Positions 19,490-26,713 of a stretch of DNA of 64,000 bases are shown one piece after another. This DNA is from Gramella sp. AN32. Its GTDB lineage: Bacteria; Bacteroidota; Bacteroidia; Flavobacteriales; Flavobacteriaceae. The notes below the pieces were generated by a model, which did not search any database, was not told where the DNA came from, and saw only the letters and a program-made list of their open reading frames with translations. The stretch spans positions 1 through 64,000 of the forward strand of contig NZ_QEYO01000011.1 in assembly GCF_023718305.1 (NCBI RefSeq), written 5' to 3'. How positions within the stretch are numbered: position 1 is the stretch's first letter; the number at the start of each line of letters is the position of its first letter. Made by a program: the position numbers and the translations under genes.

Positions 19490-20185
19490 TTAAATGCTTT
19501 TAGTTAGTTCTTTTATTTCTTCCATTATCCGATCAAACCGCATTTGTTGATCCTCATGATATAAATTTGCAATAATAGCTTCTTGCATATTCCCCCTATC
19601 CCGAATAGCTGCAAACTGTTCTTTCAAGTAATGTTGAACTTCGGGGTCAGATTCCTGTATTTGTTCTTTAAAATTAGAGATGTAATTAAGAAGATAAACA
19701 ATATCTTCAAAATCGTGACTCATTCGGGGGTCACTTCCTCCCCTACCTTCAAATGCTGCAAATTTAGTTGCTAAAAAATATGGTAGGGTAAGAATTCTAA
19801 TCTCAACCTTTTCTACTTCTTGGGTTATTGAGTTTTCGAATCCAGATGCAAACCAGGGATTTGCCGGAGCCCATCCAACCTCAGTAGTTGACATTACGTC
19901 TACTTTAATCTCTTTTAATCGAAATCTACAAATAACATCATCTTCCGAAGATTGCACAAAACCCTTGTCTTCAAGGGCCACACGTAGTTTTTCGAGCTCT
20001 CCGACATTTGCAATTTCTAAGGTAATATCAATATCTTTTGTTGGCCTTACATCCTCAGCCGCCGGATCGTCTATATATAGACTTACCATGGCTCCACCTA
20101 CATAAACTACATCTTTATTCAGTTCACCCAATGCGACCGCAACCCGACCGGTAGCTTTGCGATTTATTATGGTATTTTTTAGCAT
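19490..20185 (-). CDS. AbiEii/AbiGii-like nucleotidyltransferase (putative toxin)
   Basis: A 231-residue protein of the nucleotidyltransferase AbiEii/AbiGii class. Visible motifs are VYVGGAMVSLYIDD near 29-42 and the metal-binding pair in RPTKDIDITLEIA near 48-60, then GFVQSSEDDVICRFRL and a second-half VDVMSTTEVGWA. In type IV toxin-antitoxin systems such enzymes nucleotidylate tRNA or other targets. The start overlaps the winged-helix gene by 7 bases, giving a two-gene operon. The role as toxin or defence protein is inferred from family and pairing. Confidence 0.7.
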   Translation of the reverse strand: MLKNTIINRKATGRVAVALGELNKDVVYVGGAMVSLYIDDPAAEDVRPTKDIDITLEIANVGELEKLRVALEDKGFVQSSEDDVICRFRLKEIKVDVMSTTEVGWAPANPWFASGFENSITQEVEKVEIRILTLPYFLATKFAAFEGRGGSDPRMSHDFEDIVYLLNYISNFKEQIQESDPEVQHYLKEQFAAIRDRGNMQEAIIANLYHEDQQMRFDRIMEEIKELTKSI

Positions 20186-20691
20186 AAACGATTTTTCAAT
20201 TCTTCATTAGCTAGATTTTTTTCTCGTACTTTTCCAACTCTTAATACATCACAAAGAGACATTAGTTCATAGAATTTCTCATCTTTTAAACATGCTTCTG
20301 GAACGTTTGGATGTAATGGCTCAATTGATTGCCCTCGTAAATCTCCTTTTCCATATGGCCATACATATGCCTCCTGACTTTCTATAACCTTATTTAATGG
20401 CGGTGCCGAATGTGCCGTTGCTACTCCTCGCACCAATGCTCCAGGTTGCTGAGGATATACATAAGGTAATCCATATTGAAGAAAGTCAAGAATAGCTGTC
20501 TTCATTAAGCGTTTTTTATCCGGAAAAATTAATCTGGCAATTACCGACCTATTAATGCTTTCACTCACCTCACTGGCACTTATACCAAGCTCATAAGAAA
20601 GATCCTTCATATACCAAGTTTCATCCTGCTTTGCCGCAATTTTAAGAAGGATCACTATATCATGCGGTCTCATTCCGCTATGTTTCTTCAT
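20179..20691 (-). CDS. Winged-helix regulator, probable antitoxin of the nucleotidyltransferase
   Basis: A 170-residue protein with an N-terminal winged helix (MRPHDIVILLKIAAKQDETWYMKDLSYELGISASEVSESINRSVIARLI, ~7-55). A C-terminal domain contains GLPYVYPQQPGALVRGVATAHSAPPL and VWPYGKGDLRGQSIEPLHPNVP. It lies immediately upstream of, and overlaps, the nucleotidyltransferase gene. The pairing resembles antitoxin-toxin operons in which the first gene autoregulates. A five-fold heptad repeat 44 bases upstream is the likely operator. Confidence 0.65.
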   Translation of the reverse strand: MKKHSGMRPHDIVILLKIAAKQDETWYMKDLSYELGISASEVSESINRSVIARLIFPDKKRLMKTAILDFLQYGLPYVYPQQPGALVRGVATAHSAPPLNKVIESQEAYVWPYGKGDLRGQSIEPLHPNVPEACLKDEKFYELMSLCDVLRVGKVREKNLANEELKNRLC

Positions 20692-20734
20692 AGTCCTGCT
20701 ATTTTAATTATAATCAAAAATAGCAATTATTTCT

Positions 20735-20775
20735 CAATTCGCGATTCGCGAATCACGAATCACGAATCACGAATT
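20735..20775 (-). promoter_or_regulatory. Heptad-repeat candidate operator of the winged-helix operon
   Basis: Five tandem 7-bp units: GCGATTC, GCGAATC, ACGAATC, ACGAATC, ACGAATT, including the palindrome ATTCGCGAAT. They lie 44 bases upstream of the winged-helix start on the minus strand. Confidence 0.45.
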
Positions 20776-20961
20776 ATATTATGAAAATTCTTTTACGGAC
20801 TTCTGAAGTTAACAATTATTATTTTTTAACTACATCCTCAGATATTTTACATACCCCGCACCCATAGCATACAATACCTTTAGTTTCCCTTCCTAGTTTA
20901 GCTCTAGAATTCAACCAATAAAGGCGCAATCGTTCCTTTTCTAAACTTAAAAATTTCAATT

Positions 20962-21252
20962 ATGGAAATACTAAAAATCCTTGAACAACTGGATCGTATT
21001 GAAAGACTGGTTCGTACCCACAAAAACGTCCTCAACTTTGAAGAAGCTTCAGAGTATACCGGAATCTCCCAGAGCTATTTGTATAAGCTAACCGCCAAAG
21101 GTGAGATTCCCTTCTCCAAGCCCAGGGGCAAAATGATCTTTTTCTCTAAAGAGAAATTGGATGAATGGCTGCTCTCTAATCAAAGAAAATCCAGAGATCA
21201 AGTGAAAACGGAGGCTTTGAATTATGCCTTTAGGAATAAGAAAAAGTTCTAA
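20962..21252 (+). CDS. Helix-turn-helix (excisionase-like) DNA-binding protein
   Basis: A 96-residue protein with a MerR/excisionase-type HTH: VLNFEEASEYTGISQSYLYKLTAKGEIPFSKPRGKMIFFSKEKLDEWLLSNQ (~23-75). Such proteins precede the replication/primase gene in Bacteroidota mobilisable elements and may control excision or replication. It is transcribed with the VirE-like gene 17 bases downstream. Confidence 0.8.
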   Translation: MEILKILEQLDRIERLVRTHKNVLNFEEASEYTGISQSYLYKLTAKGEIPFSKPRGKMIFFSKEKLDEWLLSNQRKSRDQVKTEALNYAFRNKKKF

Positions 21253-21269
21253 TAAAGTAACTCATAACT

Positions 21270-22454
21270 ATGGCTTCATCACATGACAAAATATACGGAG
21301 TTAAGGAACATAAGAAGAAAACCATCTACGATACAATAAACGAATATATGGTGGCTAAGTATGATATCAGATTTGATGAACTGGGACATGAATTCCAGAT
21401 TTCTTTTAAGGCTCAAAATAAATGGGAGATACTTGAGACTAATTCCTTTTTAATAGAACTAGCTCAATCTAACATCGAGGTGAATCCTGCAAAACTGGAA
21501 ATTTTTCTAAAATCACGGTTTATTCCCCGGTTCAATCCGATTTCGGAATATTTTAAATCACTGCCTAACTGGCACGGTGAAGATTATATAAAGGATTTAG
21601 CATCTTATCTTCCTTTGAAGGAACCGGAATTGTTTCAATATCACTTTAAAAAATGGTTGGTTCGCTCCGTAAAATGTGCGTTAGAACAGGATTACTTTAA
21701 TAAGCAATGCCTTGTCCTGGTTCATCCGCAGCAGAATTCCGGGAAATCCACCTGGTGCAGGTTCCTCTCCCCTCCTGCCTTATCTAAATATTTTGCCGAG
21801 GATATGACAACTGATAAGGATGCCAGGATACAATTAACCAGAAACTTTCTAATTAATCTTGATGAATTATCTATTCTGGCAAAAAAAGAAATAAATGCCC
21901 TGAAGGCGTATTTCTCGAAAACCATGATCAATGAGCGGCTTCCTTACGAAAAGCGCAATACCATCCTGTACCGCACCTGTAGTTTTATAGGTTCCACCAA
22001 TCGGGCAACTTTTCTTAATGATGAGACAGGATCGGTGCGATGGCTTTGTTTTGAGCTTGACGGTAAAATCGATTTTGGTTATTCCTTGAAGATTGATATC
22101 AATAAAGTCTGGTCGCAGGCTTATTACCTGGCCTATATAGATGAAAACTTTTATCCGGAGCTTACTATCAAAGATATCATTGAGAATGAAGAAAGGAATA
22201 AAACTTATAAGGAGGTCAGCATGGAGGAAGAACTACTCAGTAAATATTATACAAAGAGTAACGATCCTGCCGATTTTAAGACGGCTTCAGAGCTGGTCAT
22301 ACAATTAACCTGTATCAATCCCAGGCTTAATATGTACAATATGGGAAGAGCTTTAAAAGCCCTGGATTATGAAAGATTTAAACCGGCTAAAGGACGGGTG
22401 TATGGTTATCTCATCAAACCACTTTTCAAGGCCTCTCCTTCAGAGTTATTATAA
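21270..22454 (+). CDS. VirE/VapE-like P-loop replication ATPase
   Basis: A 394-residue protein of the virulence-associated E type found in mobile elements. A region from ~75 (IPRFNPISEYFKSLPNWHGEDYIKDLASYL) leads into the Walker A motif CLVLVHPQQNSGKSTWCRFL near 150, Walker B FLINLDELSILAKKEINALKAYFS near 195, and RTCSFIGSTNRATFLNDETGSVRWLCFEL near 235 (sensor and arginine finger). It is probably a helicase for element replication acting with the toprim protein at 22564. Confidence 0.85.
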   Translation: MASSHDKIYGVKEHKKKTIYDTINEYMVAKYDIRFDELGHEFQISFKAQNKWEILETNSFLIELAQSNIEVNPAKLEIFLKSRFIPRFNPISEYFKSLPNWHGEDYIKDLASYLPLKEPELFQYHFKKWLVRSVKCALEQDYFNKQCLVLVHPQQNSGKSTWCRFLSPPALSKYFAEDMTTDKDARIQLTRNFLINLDELSILAKKEINALKAYFSKTMINERLPYEKRNTILYRTCSFIGSTNRATFLNDETGSVRWLCFELDGKIDFGYSLKIDINKVWSQAYYLAYIDENFYPELTIKDIIENEERNKTYKEVSMEEELLSKYYTKSNDPADFKTASELVIQLTCINPRLNMYNMGRALKALDYERFKPAKGRVYGYLIKPLFKASPSELL

Positions 22455-22460
22455 ATAATA

Positions 22461-22560
22461 TTTACCCAATTACCCATATATACCTGAGACCTCTATAAAT
22501 GGGGCTTAACCATGGGTAATTAGAAAAAATTAATAATGACCCAACTACCCGGGTAATTGG
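22461..22560. repeat. TACCC/GGGTA inverted repeats, candidate origin or operator
   Basis: The gap between the VirE-like and toprim genes is dense in inverted repeats. AATTACCCAT (22468-22477) pairs with ATGGGTAATT (22512-22521), and CCAACTACCCGGGTAATTGG (22541-22560) is a 20-bp palindrome with a single mismatched pair. The site abuts the toprim/mob genes, so it could be a replication origin, an origin of transfer or an operator. Confidence 0.5.
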
Positions 22561-22563
22561 TAG

Positions 22564-23508
22564 ATGGAAAAAAGTCATACAAACACCCCGGATCCCTTAT
22601 TCTCAAAGGTATGGGTAGATGGGTCAATAAAAATAGAAAAAATGGACTTAAAAACTTTATCGTGGAGTAGCGCCCGTAATGTTTGCATCGTAAAAACACT
22701 TGCAAAATTAGGTCACTACCCCACCAGAACATCGGAAAAAGAAGCTTGGTTTCTGAGTCCCCTGCGGTCAGAAACACAAGCCTCTTTCAACGTTTCTTTA
22801 TTTAAAAACCTATGGTATGATTACGGACTTGGAAAAGGTGGGAATAGCATTGACCTAATAATGACAATAAGGAACTGTTCTTTTAAAGAAGCTATTGAGT
22901 TATTATCCAACGGACCTTTTATTTTTTCTTTTTGCCCGCCACCTGTTATAGCTTCAAAGAACCAGGATAATAGTATTTCTATTGTTCGTAGCACTAGCCT
23001 GGATCATCCCGCATTAATTCAGTATATCCTGCAGAGGGGAATTCCATTACAAATTGCGCATACCTATTGTAAAGAGGTATGGTATAGAATTAACAGTCAG
23101 GAGTATTTCGCCATTGGGTTAGAAAATCATTTGGGCGGATGGGAACTTCGCAATAAGTATTATAAGAATTCCTCCTCTCCAAAATCATATAGTTTTATTA
23201 GTCATTCTTCAGATCGGTTACTGGTCACGGAAGGAATTTTTGATTTTTTATCCCTGGCGGTTATGAAGGCTGATCTGGTAAAAAACTCAGATTGTATTAT
23301 ACTTAACTCACTTGCCTTCCTTAAAGACATCAATGACCTGTTTGTTAAATATTCAGAAGTTGTATTATTTCTAGATAATGATGCTGCCGGAAAAAAAGCT
23401 ACGTCAGCGCTTTTGGACTTTCATAATAATGTTACAGATGCCAGTGACATTTATACCGGTTATACAGATCTAAATGAAAAACTGATGAGCCATGTTAGGA
23501 AAGTATAA
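22564..23508 (+). CDS. Toprim-domain primase-like protein
   Basis: A 314-residue protein. The N-terminal half resembles the DnaG zinc-binding/primase fold (LWYDYGLGKGGNSIDLIMTIRNCSFKEAIELL, ~82-113) but without the zinc cysteines. The C-terminal half is a toprim domain: LLVTEGIFDFLSLAVM near 220 (E) and VVLFLDNDAAGKKATSALLDF near 262 (DxD). It is likely to prime or assist replication of the element with the VirE-like ATPase. It overlaps the mobC-like gene by 17 bases. Confidence 0.85.
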   Translation: MEKSHTNTPDPLFSKVWVDGSIKIEKMDLKTLSWSSARNVCIVKTLAKLGHYPTRTSEKEAWFLSPLRSETQASFNVSLFKNLWYDYGLGKGGNSIDLIMTIRNCSFKEAIELLSNGPFIFSFCPPPVIASKNQDNSISIVRSTSLDHPALIQYILQRGIPLQIAHTYCKEVWYRINSQEYFAIGLENHLGGWELRNKYYKNSSSPKSYSFISHSSDRLLVTEGIFDFLSLAVMKADLVKNSDCIILNSLAFLKDINDLFVKYSEVVLFLDNDAAGKKATSALLDFHNNVTDASDIYTGYTDLNEKLMSHVRKV

Positions 23509-23983
23509 TAAGAACGATAAGGTGAAATCGGACTTAAAAAGAGAAAAGGATCTCTTAAAAAAAGAGCAGGATAAGAAGGAACTTATTTTACCTGCAACAG
23601 CGTTAGAAGGGAATGCAAGATGTGTGCCTGTGGGCACAATCTTGATTACTCCCGATGGTCGCAATGAAAAAAAGGAGAGGTTTAAGGGGAAAAGTGAATT
23701 CATAAAATTCAGGTGTTCTATCTACGAAAAGAAGATGCTCAGGATAAGGGCAAAACAAAGTGGGCTTTCCTTAAGTGAATTCTGCAGAAGGGCGATCTAT
23801 GAAAAAGAGATCAAGGAACGACTCTCCGATGACCAGATTGAGATCTATAAAACCCTGCTGAAGTATCATAACAACTTTAAGGCTATTGGGAATATGTTCC
23901 GAAAAAGAGATCCCAAACTCACCAGTGCAGTGTATAAACTGGCCGATGAAATAAAAATCCACCTTCAAAATTTAAACCAATGA
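23492..23983 (+). CDS. MobC-like mobilisation (relaxosome) protein
   Basis: A 163-residue basic protein. After a charged N-terminal region (KKEQDKKELILP) it has a ribbon-helix-helix domain (FIKFRCSIYEKKMLRIRAKQSGLSLSEFCRRAIYEKEI, ~66-103) and the MobC family block YKTLLKYHNNFKAIGNMFRKRDPKLTSAVYKLADEIKIHL. It is expected to bind the transfer origin with the relaxase. Its end overlaps the relaxase start by 4 bases. Confidence 0.85.
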   Translation: MLGKYNKNDKVKSDLKREKDLLKKEQDKKELILPATALEGNARCVPVGTILITPDGRNEKKERFKGKSEFIKFRCSIYEKKMLRIRAKQSGLSLSEFCRRAIYEKEIKERLSDDQIEIYKTLLKYHNNFKAIGNMFRKRDPKLTSAVYKLADEIKIHLQNLNQ

Positions 23984-24849
23984 TTGGGAAAGGAAAAGCT
24001 ATCGCTCACACCAAAGCAAGTATGGAATATGGTTGGAACCAGGAAAAGGATGCCCAGGTAGTTTATTCCCAAAATATCGCGGGAGAATCTCCCAATGAGA
24101 TTACCAGGGAATTTAAACTGACCCAGGACCTGAATGATAATTGTGAAAAAAATACACTCTCTTTTATTATTAGCCCCACTATTGAAGATGGAAAGAACCT
24201 GGAAAAAAAAGAGCTCTCCAGGATATGTGAGAATTTCATGAAGGAAATGAAATTAGGTGATCGTCAGGCTATTGCCTTTGTGCATCAAAATAAACCTCAT
24301 AAACATATTCACCTTTATGTAAACCGAATCGATTTTAACGGCAAGGCTTACAATGATAGCTTTATCGGTAAACGTAGTCAGCAGGCCGCGGAAAAAGTAG
24401 CCGAAAGAATGCGTCTTACCACCGTAAAACAGGTGCAATGGGAAAAAGAACATAACCTTTCGGCCATTAGAACAGAAATCAAGAGACGACACGATCTAAC
24501 TATGAAACAGTTCATTCCGCGAACTTTTCAGGATTATATAAAAGGGATGGAAACAAACGGCGTGAAGGTAATTCCCTGTATCAATAAAGCAAATAAGCTC
24601 CAGGGCTTTCGGTTCGAATTTGATAAATACAATCTCAAAGGTAGTGAAGTGCATCGCTCGATGACCGGAGGTAACATCGGAAAAAAACTGGCTTCAGAGA
24701 AAAGTGTATCCAGCTTCCTAAAAGAAAATACACAATTGAAAATGGCTGGAAAAACGGTGGAGCTTTCTACCGGAATGCTAAAGGCTATAGCTAAAGAGGT
24801 AATCAAAAAAACGATCTCCAAAGGAATGGATATGGGAATGGGATTTTAA
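23980..24849 (+). CDS. MobA-type relaxase / mobilisation nuclease
   Basis: A 289-residue relaxase domain protein. The metal-binding histidine motif is NKPHKHIHLYVNRID near 105; the catalytic tyrosine is probably in the N-terminal region (KASMEYGWNQEKDAQVVYSQNI). The C-terminal part contains KIFNR-like basic segments that may bind DNA (MKQFIPRTFQDYIKGMETNGV). It nicks the transfer origin so that the element can be mobilised by a conjugative helper. It is translationally coupled to the mobC-like gene. No type IV secretion genes accompany it. Confidence 0.85.
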   Translation: MIGKGKAIAHTKASMEYGWNQEKDAQVVYSQNIAGESPNEITREFKLTQDLNDNCEKNTLSFIISPTIEDGKNLEKKELSRICENFMKEMKLGDRQAIAFVHQNKPHKHIHLYVNRIDFNGKAYNDSFIGKRSQQAAEKVAERMRLTTVKQVQWEKEHNLSAIRTEIKRRHDLTMKQFIPRTFQDYIKGMETNGVKVIPCINKANKLQGFRFEFDKYNLKGSEVHRSMTGGNIGKKLASEKSVSSFLKENTQLKMAGKTVELSTGMLKAIAKEVIKKTISKGMDMGMGF

Positions 24850-24859
24850 AAACCAAATT

Positions 24860-25165
24860 ATGGCAAAACTAGAACAACTTAGTGAACTGTTAGTTTCAGA
24901 AATTGAACAGTTTGAAAAAACGGTAGATAAACTGCAGAAGATCCAGGAACAGAAAATTGGCATTGATGCGAGGGCTTTCGAATTATTGTTCAAACAACAT
25001 CATGCAAAAGTGGAAGATCTCTTAAAAGAACATTCACTCCAAATGGAAAAACTGGGAGATTATCTAAAGGATGCAAAGGCATACCCGGTCTGGGCGCTGA
25101 CCACTTTTACTGCATCGTTACTGGCTAATGGTATTTTGATTTATATACTGTTATTTAATTCCTAG
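24860..25165 (+). CDS. Small coiled-coil membrane protein of the mobilisation operon
   Basis: A 101-residue protein 10 bases after the relaxase. An N-terminal coiled coil (LEQLSELLVSEIEQFEKTVDKLQKIQEQK, ~3-35) leads to a C-terminal membrane segment (PVWALTTFTASLLANGILIYILLF, ~76-99). Small C-tail-anchored proteins in this position are common in Bacteroidota mobilisation modules; the role is unknown. Confidence 0.65.
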   Translation: MAKLEQLSELLVSEIEQFEKTVDKLQKIQEQKIGIDARAFELLFKQHHAKVEDLLKEHSLQMEKLGDYLKDAKAYPVWALTTFTASLLANGILIYILLFNS

Positions 25166-25231
25166 AATGAAGAAGGCGGGAGGTGATGTAATAATCATCG
25201 TAGCGTTTTTTTTTATTTAAGAATAAAGAAC

Positions 25232-25264
25232 CGACAAATGTCACTATATTTGTGTAAATTGTCG
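25232..25264 (+). promoter_or_regulatory. Promoter and candidate operator of the Xre/RES toxin-antitoxin operon
   Basis: TATATTTG at 25245-25252 fits the flavobacterial -10 consensus. It is flanked by the inverted pair CGACAA (25232-25237) and TTGTCG (25259-25264), which places it inside a likely autoregulatory operator, 6-38 bases before the antitoxin ATG. Confidence 0.5.
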
Positions 25265-25269
25265 CTTAT

Positions 25270-25725
25270 ATGATAGTTGCATTCGATCCCAAAAAAGAAA
25301 GAGAAACCGTTGCCGAATGGCTCGAACTTAAATCACTTTTAACAGTAAAAGGAAATTCTTCATTTGCCTATTTAAAAATATTGAAGAATGGACTACATAG
25401 AAATTCAGTAAATTCTTTTATTAAACATTCAAACTTAACCAAGAAACAGGTTTCCAGGTTAATTCATGTTTCTGAGAGAACCTTACAACGAAAGTCTCCC
25501 GATAAACCGATGGATATCAATTCATCGGAACGACTAATAGAACTTACCCGCCTTTTTCACAAGGGAATCAATGTTTTTGGTAAAAAAGAAAAATTTCTTG
25601 CCTGGTTGGAGAGACCTAATAAATCTTTGGGCAATTCAAAACCTATTGATCTAATAGAAACGAGTATCGGTATCGATCTGGTTATGGATGAACTGGTCCG
25701 AATAGAGCATGGGATATTTTCATGA
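25270..25725 (+). CDS. Xre/MbcA/ParS-type antitoxin (DUF2384)
   Basis: A 151-residue antitoxin. An N-terminal HTH-like section (SFIKHSNLTKKQVSRLIHVSERTLQRKSP, ~55-83) precedes the toxin-binding DUF2384 domain (SSERLIELTRLFHKGINVFGKKEKFLAWLERPNKSLGNSKPIDLIETSIGIDLVMDELVRIEHGIFS). It neutralises the RES toxin encoded next and probably represses its own operon at the site overlapping the -10. Its stop overlaps the toxin start by 4 bases. Confidence 0.9.
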   Translation: MIVAFDPKKERETVAEWLELKSLLTVKGNSSFAYLKILKNGLHRNSVNSFIKHSNLTKKQVSRLIHVSERTLQRKSPDKPMDINSSERLIELTRLFHKGINVFGKKEKFLAWLERPNKSLGNSKPIDLIETSIGIDLVMDELVRIEHGIFS

Positions 25726-26177
25726 TTGTCTATAGAATTGCAAAGAAAAAATGGATTAAGGATTTAAGTGGTACCGGTGCAAAGCTAACCGGAAGCCGAT
25801 GGAATCCTAAAGGTTATCCGGTTATATATTGTGCTGCTACTTCCTCCCTGGCCATTTTGGAAAAATTGGTTCATGTGGATTTTGATCTGTTGCCGGATGA
25901 TCTGTATATAGCTGAATTGGAAATCCCGGATGCTAAAATGGAAATACTAAAACCATCTGACCTTCCTAAAAACTGGAATAAATATCCAGCGCCGGATAAA
26001 CTTAAGACACTTGGAAAACATTGGCTCATTCAAAATAAACATTTAATTCTTCAGGTTCCCAGTGCGGTAAATCCTAATGAAATGAATTATTTAATAAATG
26101 TGGCTCATCCATACATCGATAAAATTAAATTGAAGAAGACCTACCCATTTAAAATTGATGATAGGTTATTGAAGTAA
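25722..26177 (+). CDS. RES-domain toxin
   Basis: A 151-residue RES toxin, a NAD-depleting or ADP-ribosylating enzyme family. Conserved residues are visible: R and the KLTGSRWNPKGYPVIYCAATSSLAILEKLVHVD block (~20-53, with the R..Y..E triad) and LILQVPSAVNPNEMNYLINVAHP. It is coupled to the antitoxin and helps keep the element in the population. Its 3' end is only ~23 bases from the distal guide of the RNA-guided array, which is transcribed towards it. Confidence 0.9.
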   Translation: MIVYRIAKKKWIKDLSGTGAKLTGSRWNPKGYPVIYCAATSSLAILEKLVHVDFDLLPDDLYIAELEIPDAKMEILKPSDLPKNWNKYPAPDKLKTLGKHWLIQNKHLILQVPSAVNPNEMNYLINVAHPYIDKIKLKKTYPFKIDDRLLK

Positions 26178-26200
26178 TATCGTTAAAATATGGTACTCAC

Positions 26201-26357
26201 GCCTCCGTATATGTTTTTTCGCATTTAGTGAGTGTTATTAAAGACCTCACCTTGTGGGTGTACACGTCCCCACATAATTTATCCACCATAAGTTCAATAC
26301 AGGCTTAATCGCCTTGTATTTTATTTTGGCCATCAGTTCATAATAATTCCAGTTCCT
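26201..26357 (-). ncRNA. Guide RNA unit 3 (distal copy) of the dCas12f array
   Basis: The scaffold copy is at 26221-26357 and the predicted 20-nt guide, GAAAAAACATATACGGAGGC, at 26201-26220. It is read on the minus strand with the guide 3' of the scaffold. The scaffold repeats the last ~80 bases of the dCas12f gene plus the downstream segment ending ACTCACTAAATGC. A stem ATACAAGGC/GCCTGTAT (one bulge) is fully paired here. The guide differs entirely from those of units 1 and 2 except for a shared CATATAC. Confidence 0.75.
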
Positions 26358-26371
26358 CTAATCTTTAGGGG

Positions 26372-26535
26372 AAGGGTTGTATATACTGCGTGCATTTAGT
26401 GAGTGTTATTAAAGACCTCACCTTGCGGGTGTACAAGCACCCTCATCATTGAAATTTAATCTACTATAAGTTCAATACAGGTTTTATCGCCTTGTATTTT
26501 ATTTTGGCCATCAGTTCATAATAATTCCAGTTCCT
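26372..26535 (-). ncRNA. Guide RNA unit 2 of the dCas12f array
   Basis: The scaffold is at 26392-26535 and the guide, ACGCAGTATATACAACCCTT, at 26372-26391. The copied gene-end portion is out of frame relative to the protein (one base deleted), so it is not coding; stem segments are preserved. GGGTG/CACCC and GTGAG/CTCAC hairpins are as in unit 1. Confidence 0.78.
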
Positions 26536-26549
26536 TTAATCTTTAGGGG

Positions 26550-26713
26550 AAGGGTTGTATATGCTGCGTGCATTTAGTGAGTGTTATTAAAGACCTCACC
26601 TTGCGGGTGTACAAGCACCCTCATCATTGAATTTAATCCACTATAAGTTCAATACCGGCTTTGCTGGCCTTGTATTTAATTTTGGTCATCAGTTCGTAAT
26701 AATTCCAGTTCCT
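26550..26713 (-). ncRNA. Guide RNA unit 1 overlapping the 3' end of the dCas12f gene
   Basis: The proximal unit. The scaffold at 26570-26713 overlaps the last ~80 bases of the dCas12f coding region (stop at 26633); the predicted guide is ACGCAGCATATACAACCCTT at 26550-26569. Hairpins are GGGTG/CACCC (26605-26620) and GTGAG/CTCAC (26577-26599), with a third gene-internal stem at 26652-26675. The layout, with the RNA overlapping the gene end and the guide downstream, is that of TnpB omega-RNA. The 5' limit is inferred from where the duplicated copies stop matching. Confidence 0.8.

Noticed and set aside
26201..26713. A CRISPR array
   Set aside because: The unit is 171-178 bp, most of it copied from a gene end, with three variable 20-nt segments and no cas1/cas2. 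It fits guide RNA units of a TnpB/Cas12f descendant.
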